64,000 bases of DNA, taken from Nonomuraea glycinis. Its GTDB lineage: Bacteria; Actinomycetota; Actinomycetes; Streptosporangiales; Streptosporangiaceae. The position numbers and the translations under genes were made by a program. The stretch covers positions 104,426-168,425 of the forward strand of contig NZ_BMNK01000022.1 in NCBI RefSeq assembly GCF_014646515.1. Direction: 5' to 3'. Every line of letters begins with the position of its first letter. The first letter of the stretch is position 1. Under the pieces are notes generated by a model. The model worked only from the letters and a program-made list of their open reading frames with translations, was not told the DNA's origin and ran no database searches. This document shows positions 42,250-51,008 of the stretch, piece after piece.

Positions 42250-42265
42250 TCAACGGTATCGTTGA
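42250..42265. promoter_or_regulatory. Palindrome between esterase and TioE-like regulator
   Basis: TCAACG-GTAT-CGTTGA is a perfect 6+6 inverted repeat just upstream of the esterase ATG at 42245. It overlaps a TTGAAC hexamer. It is a plausible operator for the adjacent MerR-type regulator. Confidence 0.5.
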
Positions 42266-42335
42266 ACTTTCGGTGTAAGCTTTGCCGGAAAACCTCCACT
42301 CTCAGCGCGGTAGACCCTCAATCGGTGATGCATTC

Positions 42336-43019
42336 ATGAGGCCAGTGGACCTGGCGCGCGAGCACGGCCTGTCCACCCAGGCGATCAGAAACTACGAGGA
42401 CGCCGGCATCCTGCCCGCCTCCGAGCGCACCGCCCACGGTTACCGCACCTACACGCCGCTGCACGCGCAAGCCCTGCGCGCCTTCCTCGCCCTCGCGGCC
42501 GGGCACGGTCACCGCACGGCCACGTCGATCATGCGGGCGGTCAACCGGGGTGACACCGAGGACGCGCTGCGGCTCATCGACGAGAGCCACGGCCAGCTCC
42601 TCGACGACCGCCGCACCCTTCAGGCCGTCGAAGCCGCGCTCCGCGATCTGGCGCCCGTACCGCAGGAGCGCGGCGACACGTTCATCGGCCCCCTGGCCAG
42701 GAGGCTCGATATACGCCCGGCCACCCTGCGCACATGGGAGAACGCCGGACTGGTCCGGCCGCGCCGCGATCCGCGGACGGGCTACCGCATCTACAGCGCG
42801 GCCGACGTACGGGACGTCCGGCTGGCCCACCAGCTCAGGCGGGGCGGCTACCTGCTGGAGCGGATCGCTCCGCTGCTCGCCCAGGTCCGCTCGGCCGGAG
42901 GCGTCGCCCCGCTGGAGTCGACCCTGCGCGACTGGCAGACCCGCCTGTCCACCCGGAGCCGCGCCATGCTCAAGGGCGCCGCCACCCTGGACACCTACCT
43001 CTCCGCCCGCGAACCCTGA
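42336..43019 (+). CDS. TioE-like double-MerR transcriptional regulator
   Basis: A 227-residue regulator with two MerR-type HTH modules. The first is residues 1-60 (RPVDLAREHGLSTQAIRNYEDAGILPASERTAHGYRTYTP) and the second begins near 115 (PLARRLDIRPATLRTWENAGLVRPRRDPRTGYRIYSAADV). This duplicated layout is typical of TioE-family regulators next to resistance genes. Start ATG at 42336; the longer upstream reading lacks a site. It diverges from the esterase gene and probably controls it, with a palindrome in between. Ligand unknown. Confidence 0.88.
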   Translation: MRPVDLAREHGLSTQAIRNYEDAGILPASERTAHGYRTYTPLHAQALRAFLALAAGHGHRTATSIMRAVNRGDTEDALRLIDESHGQLLDDRRTLQAVEAALRDLAPVPQERGDTFIGPLARRLDIRPATLRTWENAGLVRPRRDPRTGYRIYSAADVRDVRLAHQLRRGGYLLERIAPLLAQVRSAGGVAPLESTLRDWQTRLSTRSRAMLKGAATLDTYLSAREP

Positions 43020-43055
43020 AGCCCACGGCCCGACGCTGAGATCAGCGCAACCGGC

Positions 43056-43826
43056 TCAACGAAGCTCCGCACGGTGCCGAGCCACCCACGCATACCCGGC
43101 CTTGACCTGCTTGACCGCGCCGGAGTCGCGCAGCCGTACCATCGCCGGATCCCCCGCCTCGGCCGCCTGATCGATCCCCCGCCAGCAGCGGTCCTGCCAC
43201 CACAGCACGGTCTCGACCAGCTCGGACCGGTCGCCCAGACCGTACCCCTCGCAGATCACCTGGGAGCGCCGCCGCACCTCGGCCGGGTCGCTCCCTTCCC
43301 ACCACCCGGCGTACTGCCAGCACAGCCGGGCCACATCGTGCAGCCGCGCACCGGGCGAGGCGAGATCCCAGTCGATGAACGCCACCGGCCGCAGCCCCTG
43401 CCCGAGGTCACGGTAGACGATGTTCCCCGGCCACAGATCGTTGTGACAGACCGTCTCACTCTCCCCGGCGAGAGCCGTACCGGCGGTCAGGTCGTGCAGT
43501 TCCCGGGCCAACGCGCCGGCCCGGGCAAGACTGCCATCACCGCCGACCGCCTCAGGCTGTCCACCTTCCCAGTCCCAGGCAACGTGCCCGTCCAGAAAAC
43601 TCAGAACCTGCCGCCCCTGCCCATCCACCCCCAGAAACCGGGGAGCGCCCGCCCATCCAGCCCGCTCCAGAAAAATCAGCAGCTCACGGACGAACTGAGG
43701 ATCACCCTGAGCCCCCGGACCGACCGGCCGCCGAACCGTATCCCCAACCCGAACCGCCCCACTGACCCGCCCCCCGAGCAGCGCCTGCTCCACCGTCGGG
43801 CCCCCTGGTCGCGCCTGCTCTCCCAT
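43056..43826 (-). CDS. APH-family phosphotransferase
   Basis: A 256-residue kinase-like protein of the aminoglycoside/choline phosphotransferase superfamily. It shows VCHNDLWPGNIVY (catalytic H-x-D-x(4)-N loop), VAFIDWDLASPG (metal-binding Asp) and FLERAGWAGAPRFLGVDGQGRQVLSFLDG for the N-lobe. The glycine-loop region is short, so it may be a diverged member. The stop lies 37 nt beyond the convergent TioE-like gene end. Substrate (aminoglycoside, macrolide or metabolite) cannot be assigned. Confidence 0.86.
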   Translation of the reverse strand: MGEQARPGGPTVEQALLGGRVSGAVRVGDTVRRPVGPGAQGDPQFVRELLIFLERAGWAGAPRFLGVDGQGRQVLSFLDGHVAWDWEGGQPEAVGGDGSLARAGALARELHDLTAGTALAGESETVCHNDLWPGNIVYRDLGQGLRPVAFIDWDLASPGARLHDVARLCWQYAGWWEGSDPAEVRRRSQVICEGYGLGDRSELVETVLWWQDRCWRGIDQAAEAGDPAMVRLRDSGAVKQVKAGYAWVARHRAELR

Positions 43827-43964
43827 GCCTGCCAGTCAACTCGATTCTCGGCCGGGCGCTCGTGGCCGCCGTCGCGGCGCTGATCGACTCTCGGTACAGG
43901 CGATATGCGCATTACGTCACCGTGAAGGAAAGCTTACTCGCTCGGTGCTTAATCAATGCCCTCT

Positions 43965-44055
43965 CCTCAAGCGAAGCTGAACCTGACTAGCTCTCTCAGA
44001 TGCATGCTTTACCGTTACGCTACCCGAGCGGATCTGTGCCGCTGAGCTATTGAGG
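43965..44055 (-). ncRNA. tRNA-like element or relic
   Basis: A 91-base segment bounded by CCTCAA and TTGAGG, which pair as a 6-bp acceptor-like stem. Read on the minus strand it begins CCTCAATAGCTCAGCGG, close to the 5' end and D-arm of tRNAs (TAGCTCAG..GG), contains a second D-arm-like GGTAGCGTAACGGTA and then GGTTCAGCTTC, close to a T-loop (GGTTCRAnYCC). The T-stem and anticodon stem do not pair well. It sits 15 bases before a plus-strand start codon. Confidence 0.3.
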
Positions 44056-44069
44056 ATAAAGGACTCACG

Positions 44070-44930
44070 ATGGGGCAATTTTCGCTGTTTGGTCCAAACT
44101 TTGAAACGAGCCAATCCAAGCCGGTTGGATCGACTTATCAGCGGATAAGGGTGCTGATCACTGTTAAGGCCGCTCCGAACCCATCTGAGACTTACGGTGA
44201 AACGGTCTGCATCGCAGCCCTCCGGCTCGATCTTGACAATCCCGGATGGATACGACTGTATCCCATCAATTTTCGAGAGTTGGATGGAGATAGCCAGTTC
44301 AAGAAATATGACATCGTTACGGTGGAGGCCAAGCCGAACACCAGTGATCCGCGGGCGGAGAGTTGGCGCCCACGCGCGGATAGCTTCGTGGTCGAGAAGC
44401 AGGTCAAAGGCTGGGACCGGCGTATGTCCTACGTTGACGACTACGTCGAAGAATCGATGTGCGATCTCATCAACGGCGTTCGGGACCACCCGGGAGCACG
44501 CTCACTCGCAGCGATCCGGCCAAAGGAGATCCTCAGGCTCGACATCAAACCCCACCCCGGGTGGACTCCTGAGGAGCACGCGAAGATCACTCGGTATGTA
44601 CAGCAGCTCGACCTCTTCGACGTGGGGCCCCGTACTGCCCTACAGGCGCCCCGTTTCAAAGCTTGGTACCAGTATCGATGCCACCTGGCCACTTGTCCGA
44701 CCCATCGTCAGGGGATCTACGATTGGGAGTTCGCCGCTCTGCAGCGCCGGTTCAACGACTGCGATGACGAAGGTCTGAAGCGGGTCATTCGTGAGAAGTT
44801 CTGGGACATGATGTGCTCACCGAAGCGCGACACGATCTTTTTCGTCGGCAACCAACAAGCGCACCCACGGAGCTTCATCGTTCTGGGCGTTGTCTATCCC
44901 GAACGCCCTACGCTGAGATCGCGAAGTTGA
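44070..44930 (+). CDS. Hypothetical protein paired with DUF488 (lower GC)
   Basis: A 286-residue soluble protein. The N-terminal half is beta-rich (YQRIRVLITVKAAPNPSETYGETVCIAALRLD, WIRLYPINFRELDG, FKKYDIVTVEAK), followed by RAESWRPRADSF, helices, and a segment FKAWYQYRCHLATCPTHRQGIYDWEF with a C-x(4)-C-x(2)-H arrangement that could bind metal. The end (KRDTIFFVGNQQAHPRSFIVLGVVYP) resembles a small beta domain. AAAGGA lies seven bases before the ATG. Codon use is clearly less GC-biased than in the neighbours, suggesting transfer. The stop overlaps the convergent DUF488 gene by 23 bases. I recognise no function. Confidence 0.75.
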   Translation: MGQFSLFGPNFETSQSKPVGSTYQRIRVLITVKAAPNPSETYGETVCIAALRLDLDNPGWIRLYPINFRELDGDSQFKKYDIVTVEAKPNTSDPRAESWRPRADSFVVEKQVKGWDRRMSYVDDYVEESMCDLINGVRDHPGARSLAAIRPKEILRLDIKPHPGWTPEEHAKITRYVQQLDLFDVGPRTALQAPRFKAWYQYRCHLATCPTHRQGIYDWEFAALQRRFNDCDDEGLKRVIREKFWDMMCSPKRDTIFFVGNQQAHPRSFIVLGVVYPERPTLRSRS

Positions 44931-45363
44931 ACCGTTCGCGGACTGCTTCCAGGATCAGGTCTCGATGGCAGCGGAGCTCGTCCGCCTCGAAGCACATCAC
45001 CGCCACTCGCTGCCGCCGGGCGGTCGATGCGATCCGCTCCAGACAATCACGAGCGTCGTCGTCATCCAGGGATTGGGCGTAGATGCCGCGAGCGGTTCCC
45101 AGCTCTGCCGGACTACCGCCGAACCCTGAGCGGTTCCATTTCGGGTTGCCCAACACGCGCATGTGCTCGTAGGAGATACCGGCGTCGGCCAAGGCGGTGG
45201 ACAGGGCCGTCTTGCTGAAACCCCGCTTGCGGGAGATCGGGTTGAGACGTACGTCGATCAGCAGTGTCACGCCCTCATGCTGTAGCCGCTGGATGAAACC
45301 GTCGAGGTCACACCCCTCGTAGCCGACGCCGACCACTCCAGCGCGCTGATCGTTTGCGAACAT
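44908..45363 (-). CDS. DUF488 family protein
   Basis: A 151-residue DUF488 protein. Features: GVVGVGYEGCDLDGFIQRL, TLLIDVRLNPISRKRGF, YEHMRVLGNP and the signature near the end CFEADELRCHRDLILE (Cys/His-Arg-Asp). The fold is related to small nucleotide- or nucleic-acid-acting proteins but the activity is not established. Start ATG at 45363 (MFANDQRAGV); a longer frame exists upstream. It overlaps the lower-GC gene 44070-44930 tail to tail, and the two may travel together. Confidence 0.85.
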   Translation of the reverse strand: MFANDQRAGVVGVGYEGCDLDGFIQRLQHEGVTLLIDVRLNPISRKRGFSKTALSTALADAGISYEHMRVLGNPKWNRSGFGGSPAELGTARGIYAQSLDDDDARDCLERIASTARRQRVAVMCFEADELRCHRDLILEAVRERFNFAISA

Positions 45364-45471
45364 GCCTTGCACCCTCTCATGCCTGGTCGTAGCCGTCATC
45401 ATGTTGCCAGAACCCACCGTAAAGCCGGTGATCCCTGCATCGAACACCGGCCGGCACCAGTCGCTTCCGCC

Positions 45472-45524
45472 TGATGTAAGGGTTATAGTTCCATTTAATC
45501 GGTTACAGGAAAGTGGGTGGGAGT
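45472..45524 (+). promoter_or_regulatory. CGNR-gene leader, also present at 40915-40967
   Basis: This A/T-richer leader (TGATGTAAGGGTT...ATTTAATCGGTTACAGG) is conserved at 40915-40967 in front of the fusion scar, indicating duplication of promoter and start. TTTAATCGG/GGTTAC may contain the promoter; no exact hexamers are asserted. Confidence 0.45.
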
Positions 45525-46115
<591 letters not shown>

Positions 46116-46135
46116 GACGACACGAGGAGAACCCG

Positions 46136-46624
46136 ATGCAGGACCCTAGCCCGGCCGGCGGATCGCCGCTGGCAGGCGCTCTCCAACTCCCGGACGGCTC
46201 CTGGATCCGCGGCCGGGGCCTGCGCTATCCGCTGCCGGCCGGGCCGACGCCCGACTTCGGCCTGTACCTCGGCGAAGGCCGGCTCCGGCGTCGCCACGAG
46301 AGCGAGTTGCGGTGGCCGCACACGTGGATCCAGTGGCCCGACTTCCTGCTGCCCCGTGACCGTGACCTGGCCGTACAGCAGATCCGCGCGTTGCATGAGC
46401 GGGCACGGGCGGGCGCCGCGGTGGAGGTCGCCTGCGGGGGCGGCGTCGGACGCACCGGCACGGTCATCGCCTGCCTCGCCGTCCTGGCCGGCATCGACCG
46501 GGCCGACGCCGTCGCCTGGACGCGCGAGCACCACCACCCCAGGGCCGTCGAGACTCCCTGGCAGCGCCGCTGGGTGCTGCGTTTCCCACCCGCCATCCGC
46601 TCGAATCCGCGCGACCAGAGCTGA
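46136..46624 (+). CDS. Protein-tyrosine-phosphatase-like protein
   Basis: A 162-residue protein of the dual-specificity phosphatase superfamily. The active-site P-loop is VACGGGVGRTGTV (C-x5-R-T): the usual preceding His is replaced by Ala. WPDFLLPRDRDLAVQQIRALHERARAGAAVEV is the helix before it. Start ATG at 46136 (MQDPSPAGG), with GAGGAG seven bases upstream; another ATG at 46112 overlaps the CGNR gene. It probably forms an operon with the CGNR gene. Substrate unknown. Confidence 0.82.
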   Translation: MQDPSPAGGSPLAGALQLPDGSWIRGRGLRYPLPAGPTPDFGLYLGEGRLRRRHESELRWPHTWIQWPDFLLPRDRDLAVQQIRALHERARAGAAVEVACGGGVGRTGTVIACLAVLAGIDRADAVAWTREHHHPRAVETPWQRRWVLRFPPAIRSNPRDQS

Positions 46625-46688
46625 TCACACGACGACGCCGTAGGTCACTACGTCCCCGACAAGCGACAGGCGAAGTACGGTGCCGCGC

Positions 46689-47207
46689 TCAACCCGGTCG
46701 GTCGACGAAGCCGAGGCGGCGGTTCATGGCGATGGCCGAGGCGTTGCGCGGGTGGTGGAACGTCGCCAGCCGGCGGTAACCCGCCGCCCGGACGAAGCGG
46801 ATGGCCAGCAGCTTCAACGCCAGCGACAGCCCCTGCCCCCGGTAGGGCGCGAGCACCCCGGTCATCTCGCTGAACGCCTGCCCCTCGGCCGGGTGCAACG
46901 ACGTCGAGGACATGCCGATCCACGCCCCCTCGCGGGTGGCCAGAATGATCCCCGCCGGATCGTACGATGGCACCTTGATGCGCTGGGTGACGTAGTCGTC
47001 ATAGGTGTAGAACTCGCCCCGGTCCGGGATGTCGGCCGAGCAGGTCCGGTTGAGGTCGTAGAGCGCGCGATGCCCCGCCGCCGTGTCGCCCGCCTCGGCC
47101 ATCGTGGTGAAGCCGACGCCGGAGTCACGGGCTCGCACCAGGTACGGTTCGAAGTCCGCGTCATCGAACCCGTCAACGTCCAGCTCAAGGCGCACCCAGT
47201 CGACCAT
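46689..47207 (-). CDS. GNAT-family N-acetyltransferase
   Basis: A 172-residue acetyltransferase. The acetyl-CoA loop is in TGVLAPYRGQGLSLALKLLAIRFV (Q/R-x-x-G-x-G/A variant), preceded by IILATREGAWIGMSS and followed by TFHHPRNASAIAMNRRLGF, the N-x-x-x-x-x-x-Y/N-x-x-x-G-F motif. The N-terminal part is atypical and longer than in minimal members. Substrate unknown. Divergent from the MFS gene. Confidence 0.88.
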   Translation of the reverse strand: MVDWVRLELDVDGFDDADFEPYLVRARDSGVGFTTMAEAGDTAAGHRALYDLNRTCSADIPDRGEFYTYDDYVTQRIKVPSYDPAGIILATREGAWIGMSSTSLHPAEGQAFSEMTGVLAPYRGQGLSLALKLLAIRFVRAAGYRRLATFHHPRNASAIAMNRRLGFVDRPG

Positions 47208-47283
47208 GGGAGAGGACCCTATCCACCGGGGCTCGCCAAAGCGGGAGCCGGGGGCACCGTTGAGGAGAAGGATTCACCCCTCC

Positions 47284-48609
47284 ATGATCCGCGACTTCGT
47301 CAGCCCGGGCGGCACGTCCGCGGCCCAGCGCCGGGTGCTGCTCGGGGCCGGCGCGGGGCAGTTCGTGGAGTTCTTCGACTTCGCCATCTACGGCTTCTCG
47401 GCCGTGTCCATCGCCGAGGCGTTCTTCCCCGGTCAGGACCCCGTCGCCGGCCTGCTGTCCGTCTTCGCCGCGTACGGTGTCGCGTTCGTCGCCCGGCCGC
47501 TGGGCGGGCTGTTCTTCGGCGCGCTCGCCGACCGCACCGGCCGTCGGAAGGTCCTGTACGCCACGCTGATGTGCATGGGGGTGGCCACCGCGCTCATTGG
47601 CCTGCTGCCCACCCACGCCGCGGCCGGGATCATGGCCCCCGTCCTGCTGGTCATGTGCAGACTGGCGCAGGGCTTCTCGGCGGGTGGCGAGGCGGTCAGC
47701 GCGCCGTCGTTCGTGCTCGAACACGCGCCGTACGAACGTCGGGGCACCTGGATCGCCATCACGGTCGCCGCGACCGCCGCGGCGTCCGTCATCGCGCTGG
47801 TCATCATCTTGGCCATCTCCGGCGCGGTGCCGGACACCGCCTACGCCGCGTGGGGCTGGCGCGTCCCCTTCCTGCTGGCGCTGCCGCTGTCGCTGATCGG
47901 CGTCTATGTCCGCCGTCGCACCGAGGAGAGCCCGGTGTTCCGGGAGCTCCAGCGAAGCGACGCGATCGAGGCCGCCCCGCTGCGGGGCAGCCTGCGCGGC
48001 GACTGGGTCCGGCTGGGTCAGATCTTCGCCGTCATGGCGCTGTCCGGCCTCGGCTTCTACCTCCTCGCCGGCTACTTCGTCACCTACCTGCAGACCGTCG
48101 TCGGGCTGAGCCTGACGCAGTCGCTGGCGGCCAATGCCGTGGCGTTGCTGTCGTTCGCGATGCTGCTGCCGATCGGCGGCCGGCTGTCCGACACCTTCGG
48201 CCGCAAGCCGATGCTGATCGCCGGCGCGGCGGCGGTCGCCGTCGTGGGGCTGCCCGCGTTCATGCTCATGACCGGCGGCTCCTTCGGCGCCGCGGTGATC
48301 GGGCAGGTGTTGCTGGCCGCGGCCCTGGCCGTCTACGGCGGCGGCAGCTACACCTTCTTCGTCGAGCTGCTGCCCGCCGCGACCCGCGTGACGGGCGCCG
48401 CCATCAGCTACAACGTGACCCTGGCCGTCTTCGGCGGCACGGCTCCGTTCGTGGGCACCTGGCTGGTCGACAGCACCGGGGAGGCAGTGGCCCCCGCCTA
48501 CTACCTCGTTGTCGTAGCCCTCGCGGCCCTGGTGGTAGCGGCCACGACCCCGGAGACGCGCGCCGGCGTGGAGGAGCTCGGCGCAGGCGCCGGACACCGG
48601 CGGAGGTAG
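47284..48609 (+). CDS. MFS transporter, metabolite/H+ symporter group
   Basis: A 441-residue transporter with twelve predicted helices. It shows the family start GAGAGQFVEFFDFAIYGF, the loop 2-3 signature GALADRTGRRKVLY (G-x-x-x-D-R-x-G-R-R), and GGRLSDTFGRKPML after helix 8, with RTEESPVF after helix 6. These match the ShiA/KgtP/ProP metabolite:H+ symporters (dicarboxylate, citrate, shikimate). The exact substrate cannot be named. ATG at 47284; GGAGAAGGA is 13 bases upstream. Confidence 0.92.
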   Translation: MIRDFVSPGGTSAAQRRVLLGAGAGQFVEFFDFAIYGFSAVSIAEAFFPGQDPVAGLLSVFAAYGVAFVARPLGGLFFGALADRTGRRKVLYATLMCMGVATALIGLLPTHAAAGIMAPVLLVMCRLAQGFSAGGEAVSAPSFVLEHAPYERRGTWIAITVAATAAASVIALVIILAISGAVPDTAYAAWGWRVPFLLALPLSLIGVYVRRRTEESPVFRELQRSDAIEAAPLRGSLRGDWVRLGQIFAVMALSGLGFYLLAGYFVTYLQTVVGLSLTQSLAANAVALLSFAMLLPIGGRLSDTFGRKPMLIAGAAAVAVVGLPAFMLMTGGSFGAAVIGQVLLAAALAVYGGGSYTFFVELLPAATRVTGAAISYNVTLAVFGGTAPFVGTWLVDSTGEAVAPAYYLVVVALAALVVAATTPETRAGVEELGAGAGHRRR

Positions 48610-48635
48610 GCGCCCCCGTCCACGCCGGCGGGACA

Positions 48636-49511
48636 CTAGGGCAGGGCTGGGACGGCAGGCTGGGAGTTGGTCCAGCCGACCTCGACCAGCGTCTCCTCGT
48701 TGGTCTTGCCTCTGAGGATCTTGCCGTCGAGCCTGGCCGTCTGGTCACGTGACAGCAGCACCATCCTGCCGGTGTCGACGATCAGCCTGATCTTGGCCGA
48801 GTGCTTCTGGCCCGTGTCGATCAGGACGGCGGCGCCGGATCTGCCCAGGGCGTCCTTCGCGTCGCCGCCGGCGCGGATGCCCGGCAGCGTCAGCAGCGCC
48901 TGGTAGGCCGCGGCGCGAACCTCCTTCGGGGCGGGAACGTCGTGCAGCAGCTCGGGCAGGGTGTACCGGAGCCAGCCGGGGATGTCGTTCTCCCGGCTGA
49001 CCTGGCCCGCCTTGGTGAGCCAGTCCTTCAGCCGACCCGGGTCGCTGGGCAGGCGCTGAACCTCGTCGTACGTCAGCCACTGCTGCGCGAACCAGAACCG
49101 GCTCGGTTCATTCGGCCTTGGGCCCACGCGGCCTTTGGCGGGGTGGGCGGACAGCTTCACGGTCTTGCCGTCGATCGATTCACTCCACGTGGAGGGGGAG
49201 CCGTCGCGCTGCCACGCCTTCTTGTCGGCCGCGGTCCCCGGCAGCGTCGCCAGCTCGCGGTATCCGAACCAGGCCCTGCCGTCAGGGGCGCTCCACCGTT
49301 CCGTGATGTCCCGCTGGACCAGCGAATAGGGGCGCGCCTTGGAGCCGAATCGCCAGGGGTGGGTGGACGTCGACATCGTCCTGGTGTGCCAGTAGGCCCC
49401 CTCAGGGGGAGTGGCCGCGACGGCCGCCGGCGCGCTCAGGGCGGTGGCGCCAACGGCCAGGGCGACGCCGAGGGTGATCAGCCGCCAGGCCGGCGCGGTC
49501 ACGAATGTCAT
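48636..49511 (-). CDS. Secreted CU044_5270-like protein
   Basis: A 291-residue exported protein. Signal peptide at the N-terminus (MTFVTAPAWRLITLGVALAVGATALSAPAAVA is cut after AVAA). The mature part matches the CU044_5270-type family found next to actinobacterial ECF-like sigma factors: YWHTRTMSTST, WFGYREL, LPSDPGRLKDWL, LPELLHDVPAPKEVRAAAYQALLTLPGI and a C-terminal beta domain ending WTNSQPAVPALP. ATG at 49511 with GGAG upstream. It is divergent from the SigE-family gene and may be its regulated partner. Confidence 0.78.
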   Translation of the reverse strand: MTFVTAPAWRLITLGVALAVGATALSAPAAVAATPPEGAYWHTRTMSTSTHPWRFGSKARPYSLVQRDITERWSAPDGRAWFGYRELATLPGTAADKKAWQRDGSPSTWSESIDGKTVKLSAHPAKGRVGPRPNEPSRFWFAQQWLTYDEVQRLPSDPGRLKDWLTKAGQVSRENDIPGWLRYTLPELLHDVPAPKEVRAAAYQALLTLPGIRAGGDAKDALGRSGAAVLIDTGQKHSAKIRLIVDTGRMVLLSRDQTARLDGKILRGKTNEETLVEVGWTNSQPAVPALP

Positions 49512-49653
49512 CAGATCGCTCCATGGATTCGAAGTCACGACCATCCATACGCCTGGGCCGCTCGAAGGGTTGCCCGCGAAAATATTCTGCGCGGGAGGGC
49601 AACGGTTGCGAAGGCCGAGGCGTATTAGGAGGCGTGAAATCGGACAGAAAGCC

Positions 49654-50166
49654 GTGAGCGGCGTGGAACGCGACTTCAGTGCCTTTGTGGCCGCGCGTGC
49701 CACGAGTCTGCTGCGGGTCGCCTATCTCGCCTGCGGTGACGCGGCGGAGGCCGAGGACCTGCTGCAGACCGCGCTGGAGCGTACGTACAGAAGCTGGGAC
49801 CGGGTGCGTCACGACAGCCCCGAGCCCTACGTGCGGCGCGTCATCGTCAACGCCGCCATCAGCCGCGCCCGCCGCCGGGCGATCCTCAGCATCATCCCGA
49901 TGCACAGCCCGCCGGAGAGGTCGGCCCGCGCGACCGATGTCGACCTGCGCCATGTGCTCATGGAGGCGCTGCGCGCCCTGCCGCCCCGGCAGCGCGCGGT
50001 GATCGTCCTGCGGTACTGGGAGGACCTCAGCGAGACGCAGACCGCTGAGGTGCTCGGATGCTCGGTCGGCACCGTCAAGAGCCAGGCGTCGAAGGCCATG
50101 GCCAAGCTCCGCTCGGCGCTCGGCCGGGAATCAGCGGAAGGAGTGATCAGGAATGCCCATGCTTGA
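49654..50166 (+). CDS. SigE-family RNA polymerase sigma factor
   Basis: A 170-residue ECF-type sigma factor of the actinobacterial SigE (Sig-70_fam) group. Region 2: FSAFVAARATSLLRVAYLACGDAAEAEDLLQTALERTYRSWDRV; region 4: MEALRALPPRQRAVIVLRYWEDLSETQTAEVLGCSVGTVKSQASKAMAKLR. GTG at 49654 gives the usual short N-terminus; the ribosome site is weak. Its end overlaps the following gene by 14 bases, so the pair is coupled. The cognate regulator is probably that next protein or the divergent secreted one. Confidence 0.9.
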   Translation: MSGVERDFSAFVAARATSLLRVAYLACGDAAEAEDLLQTALERTYRSWDRVRHDSPEPYVRRVIVNAAISRARRRAILSIIPMHSPPERSARATDVDLRHVLMEALRALPPRQRAVIVLRYWEDLSETQTAEVLGCSVGTVKSQASKAMAKLRSALGRESAEGVIRNAHA

Positions 50167-50884
50167 GGAGGAGATCCGCCAGATCATGGCGGACGAGACC
50201 GCGAGGCTGCAGGCCGCGCCCGACCTGGCGGAGCGGGTCATGCGCGCCTCCCGCGGCAGGCGGACGAGAGCCAGGGTCGCGGCGCTGGCCACGTCGGTCG
50301 CCGTCATCGCCGCCGCGCCCATCGGATACCTGACCGTCGGCTCGGTGGCCACGACCGGGCAGGAGCCCACGATCTCCGCGATGCCGGAGCCGCCCGCCAT
50401 CGACGACACCCCGCCGGTCCCCTCCAAGCCGCGGGAGCTCGGAGACCTGGGCGACGGAAAGGAGTTCGGGCAGGTGAAGGTGGGGTATCTGCCCGAGCGG
50501 CTGCGATGGTCGAACTGGTCGGTGGACTTCGGCGACCGATACTCGACCTCGTACAACTTCGACGGCGACAAGAACAGCTTCTACTGCGTCCAGATCTACA
50601 TGTACGAGGAAGCGGCCGTCCAGGAGCTCGACGACCGGATCCAGCAGTACCGCGACGAGGGCGACGGTGAGGAGGTGACCATCGGCGACCGGACCGGCTA
50701 CCTGGTCATCCAGCACGTGGGCGAGGACGGCATGAAGGGCACCCCCACGCTCTTCCTCAGGATGGGCGACAGGCAGCGCGCCGAGATCATGTTCAGTCCC
50801 ACATACGCCAAGGAGTTCTCCGGCGCCGAAGCCGTCAGCGCCGAGCTGAAGCGGATCGCGGAAGGGCTCACCTCGACCCGCTGA
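50153..50884 (+). CDS. Membrane-anchored protein, possible anti-sigma partner
   Basis: A 243-residue protein. A short cytoplasmic helix-rich N-terminus (EEEIRQIMADETARLQAAPDLAERVMRASRG) precedes one membrane helix (VAALATSVAVIAAAPIGYLTV, about residues 40-60) and an exported, beta-rich domain with no known motif (FGQVKVGYLPERLRWSNWSVDFGD...). Such a layout behind a SigE-family gene suggests a sigma regulator, but the typical anti-sigma ZAS motif (HxxxCxxC) is absent. AAGGAG precedes the ATG; the gene overlaps the sigma gene. Confidence 0.72.
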   Translation: MPMLEEEIRQIMADETARLQAAPDLAERVMRASRGRRTRARVAALATSVAVIAAAPIGYLTVGSVATTGQEPTISAMPEPPAIDDTPPVPSKPRELGDLGDGKEFGQVKVGYLPERLRWSNWSVDFGDRYSTSYNFDGDKNSFYCVQIYMYEEAAVQELDDRIQQYRDEGDGEEVTIGDRTGYLVIQHVGEDGMKGTPTLFLRMGDRQRAEIMFSPTYAKEFSGAEAVSAELKRIAEGLTSTR

Positions 50885-51008
50885 CCTCCGTCAGGACACC
50901 CGGACGCCGGCCACGCTGCTCGACCAGGAGGACGGGCCCGCCGGGGTGCACGTGGCGGAAGCCCTGCACGCCGGCGGCTGACGAGGTCTCTCGCACAGGC
51001 GGGAAAAG

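Noticed and set aside
43033..43047. CGCTGA-GA-TCAGCG hairpin between convergent genes
   Set aside because: The loop is only two bases, so a stable terminator is doubtful.
46680..48752. 690-codon plus-strand frame across the GNAT and MFS genes
   Set aside because: It crosses two clear genes in another frame and has no recognisable protein features.
50885..51008. Remnant of a gene end between the anti-sigma-like gene and marR
   Set aside because: One frame reads LLDQEDGPAGVHVAEALHAGG before a stop, which looks protein-like, but it is too short to assign.
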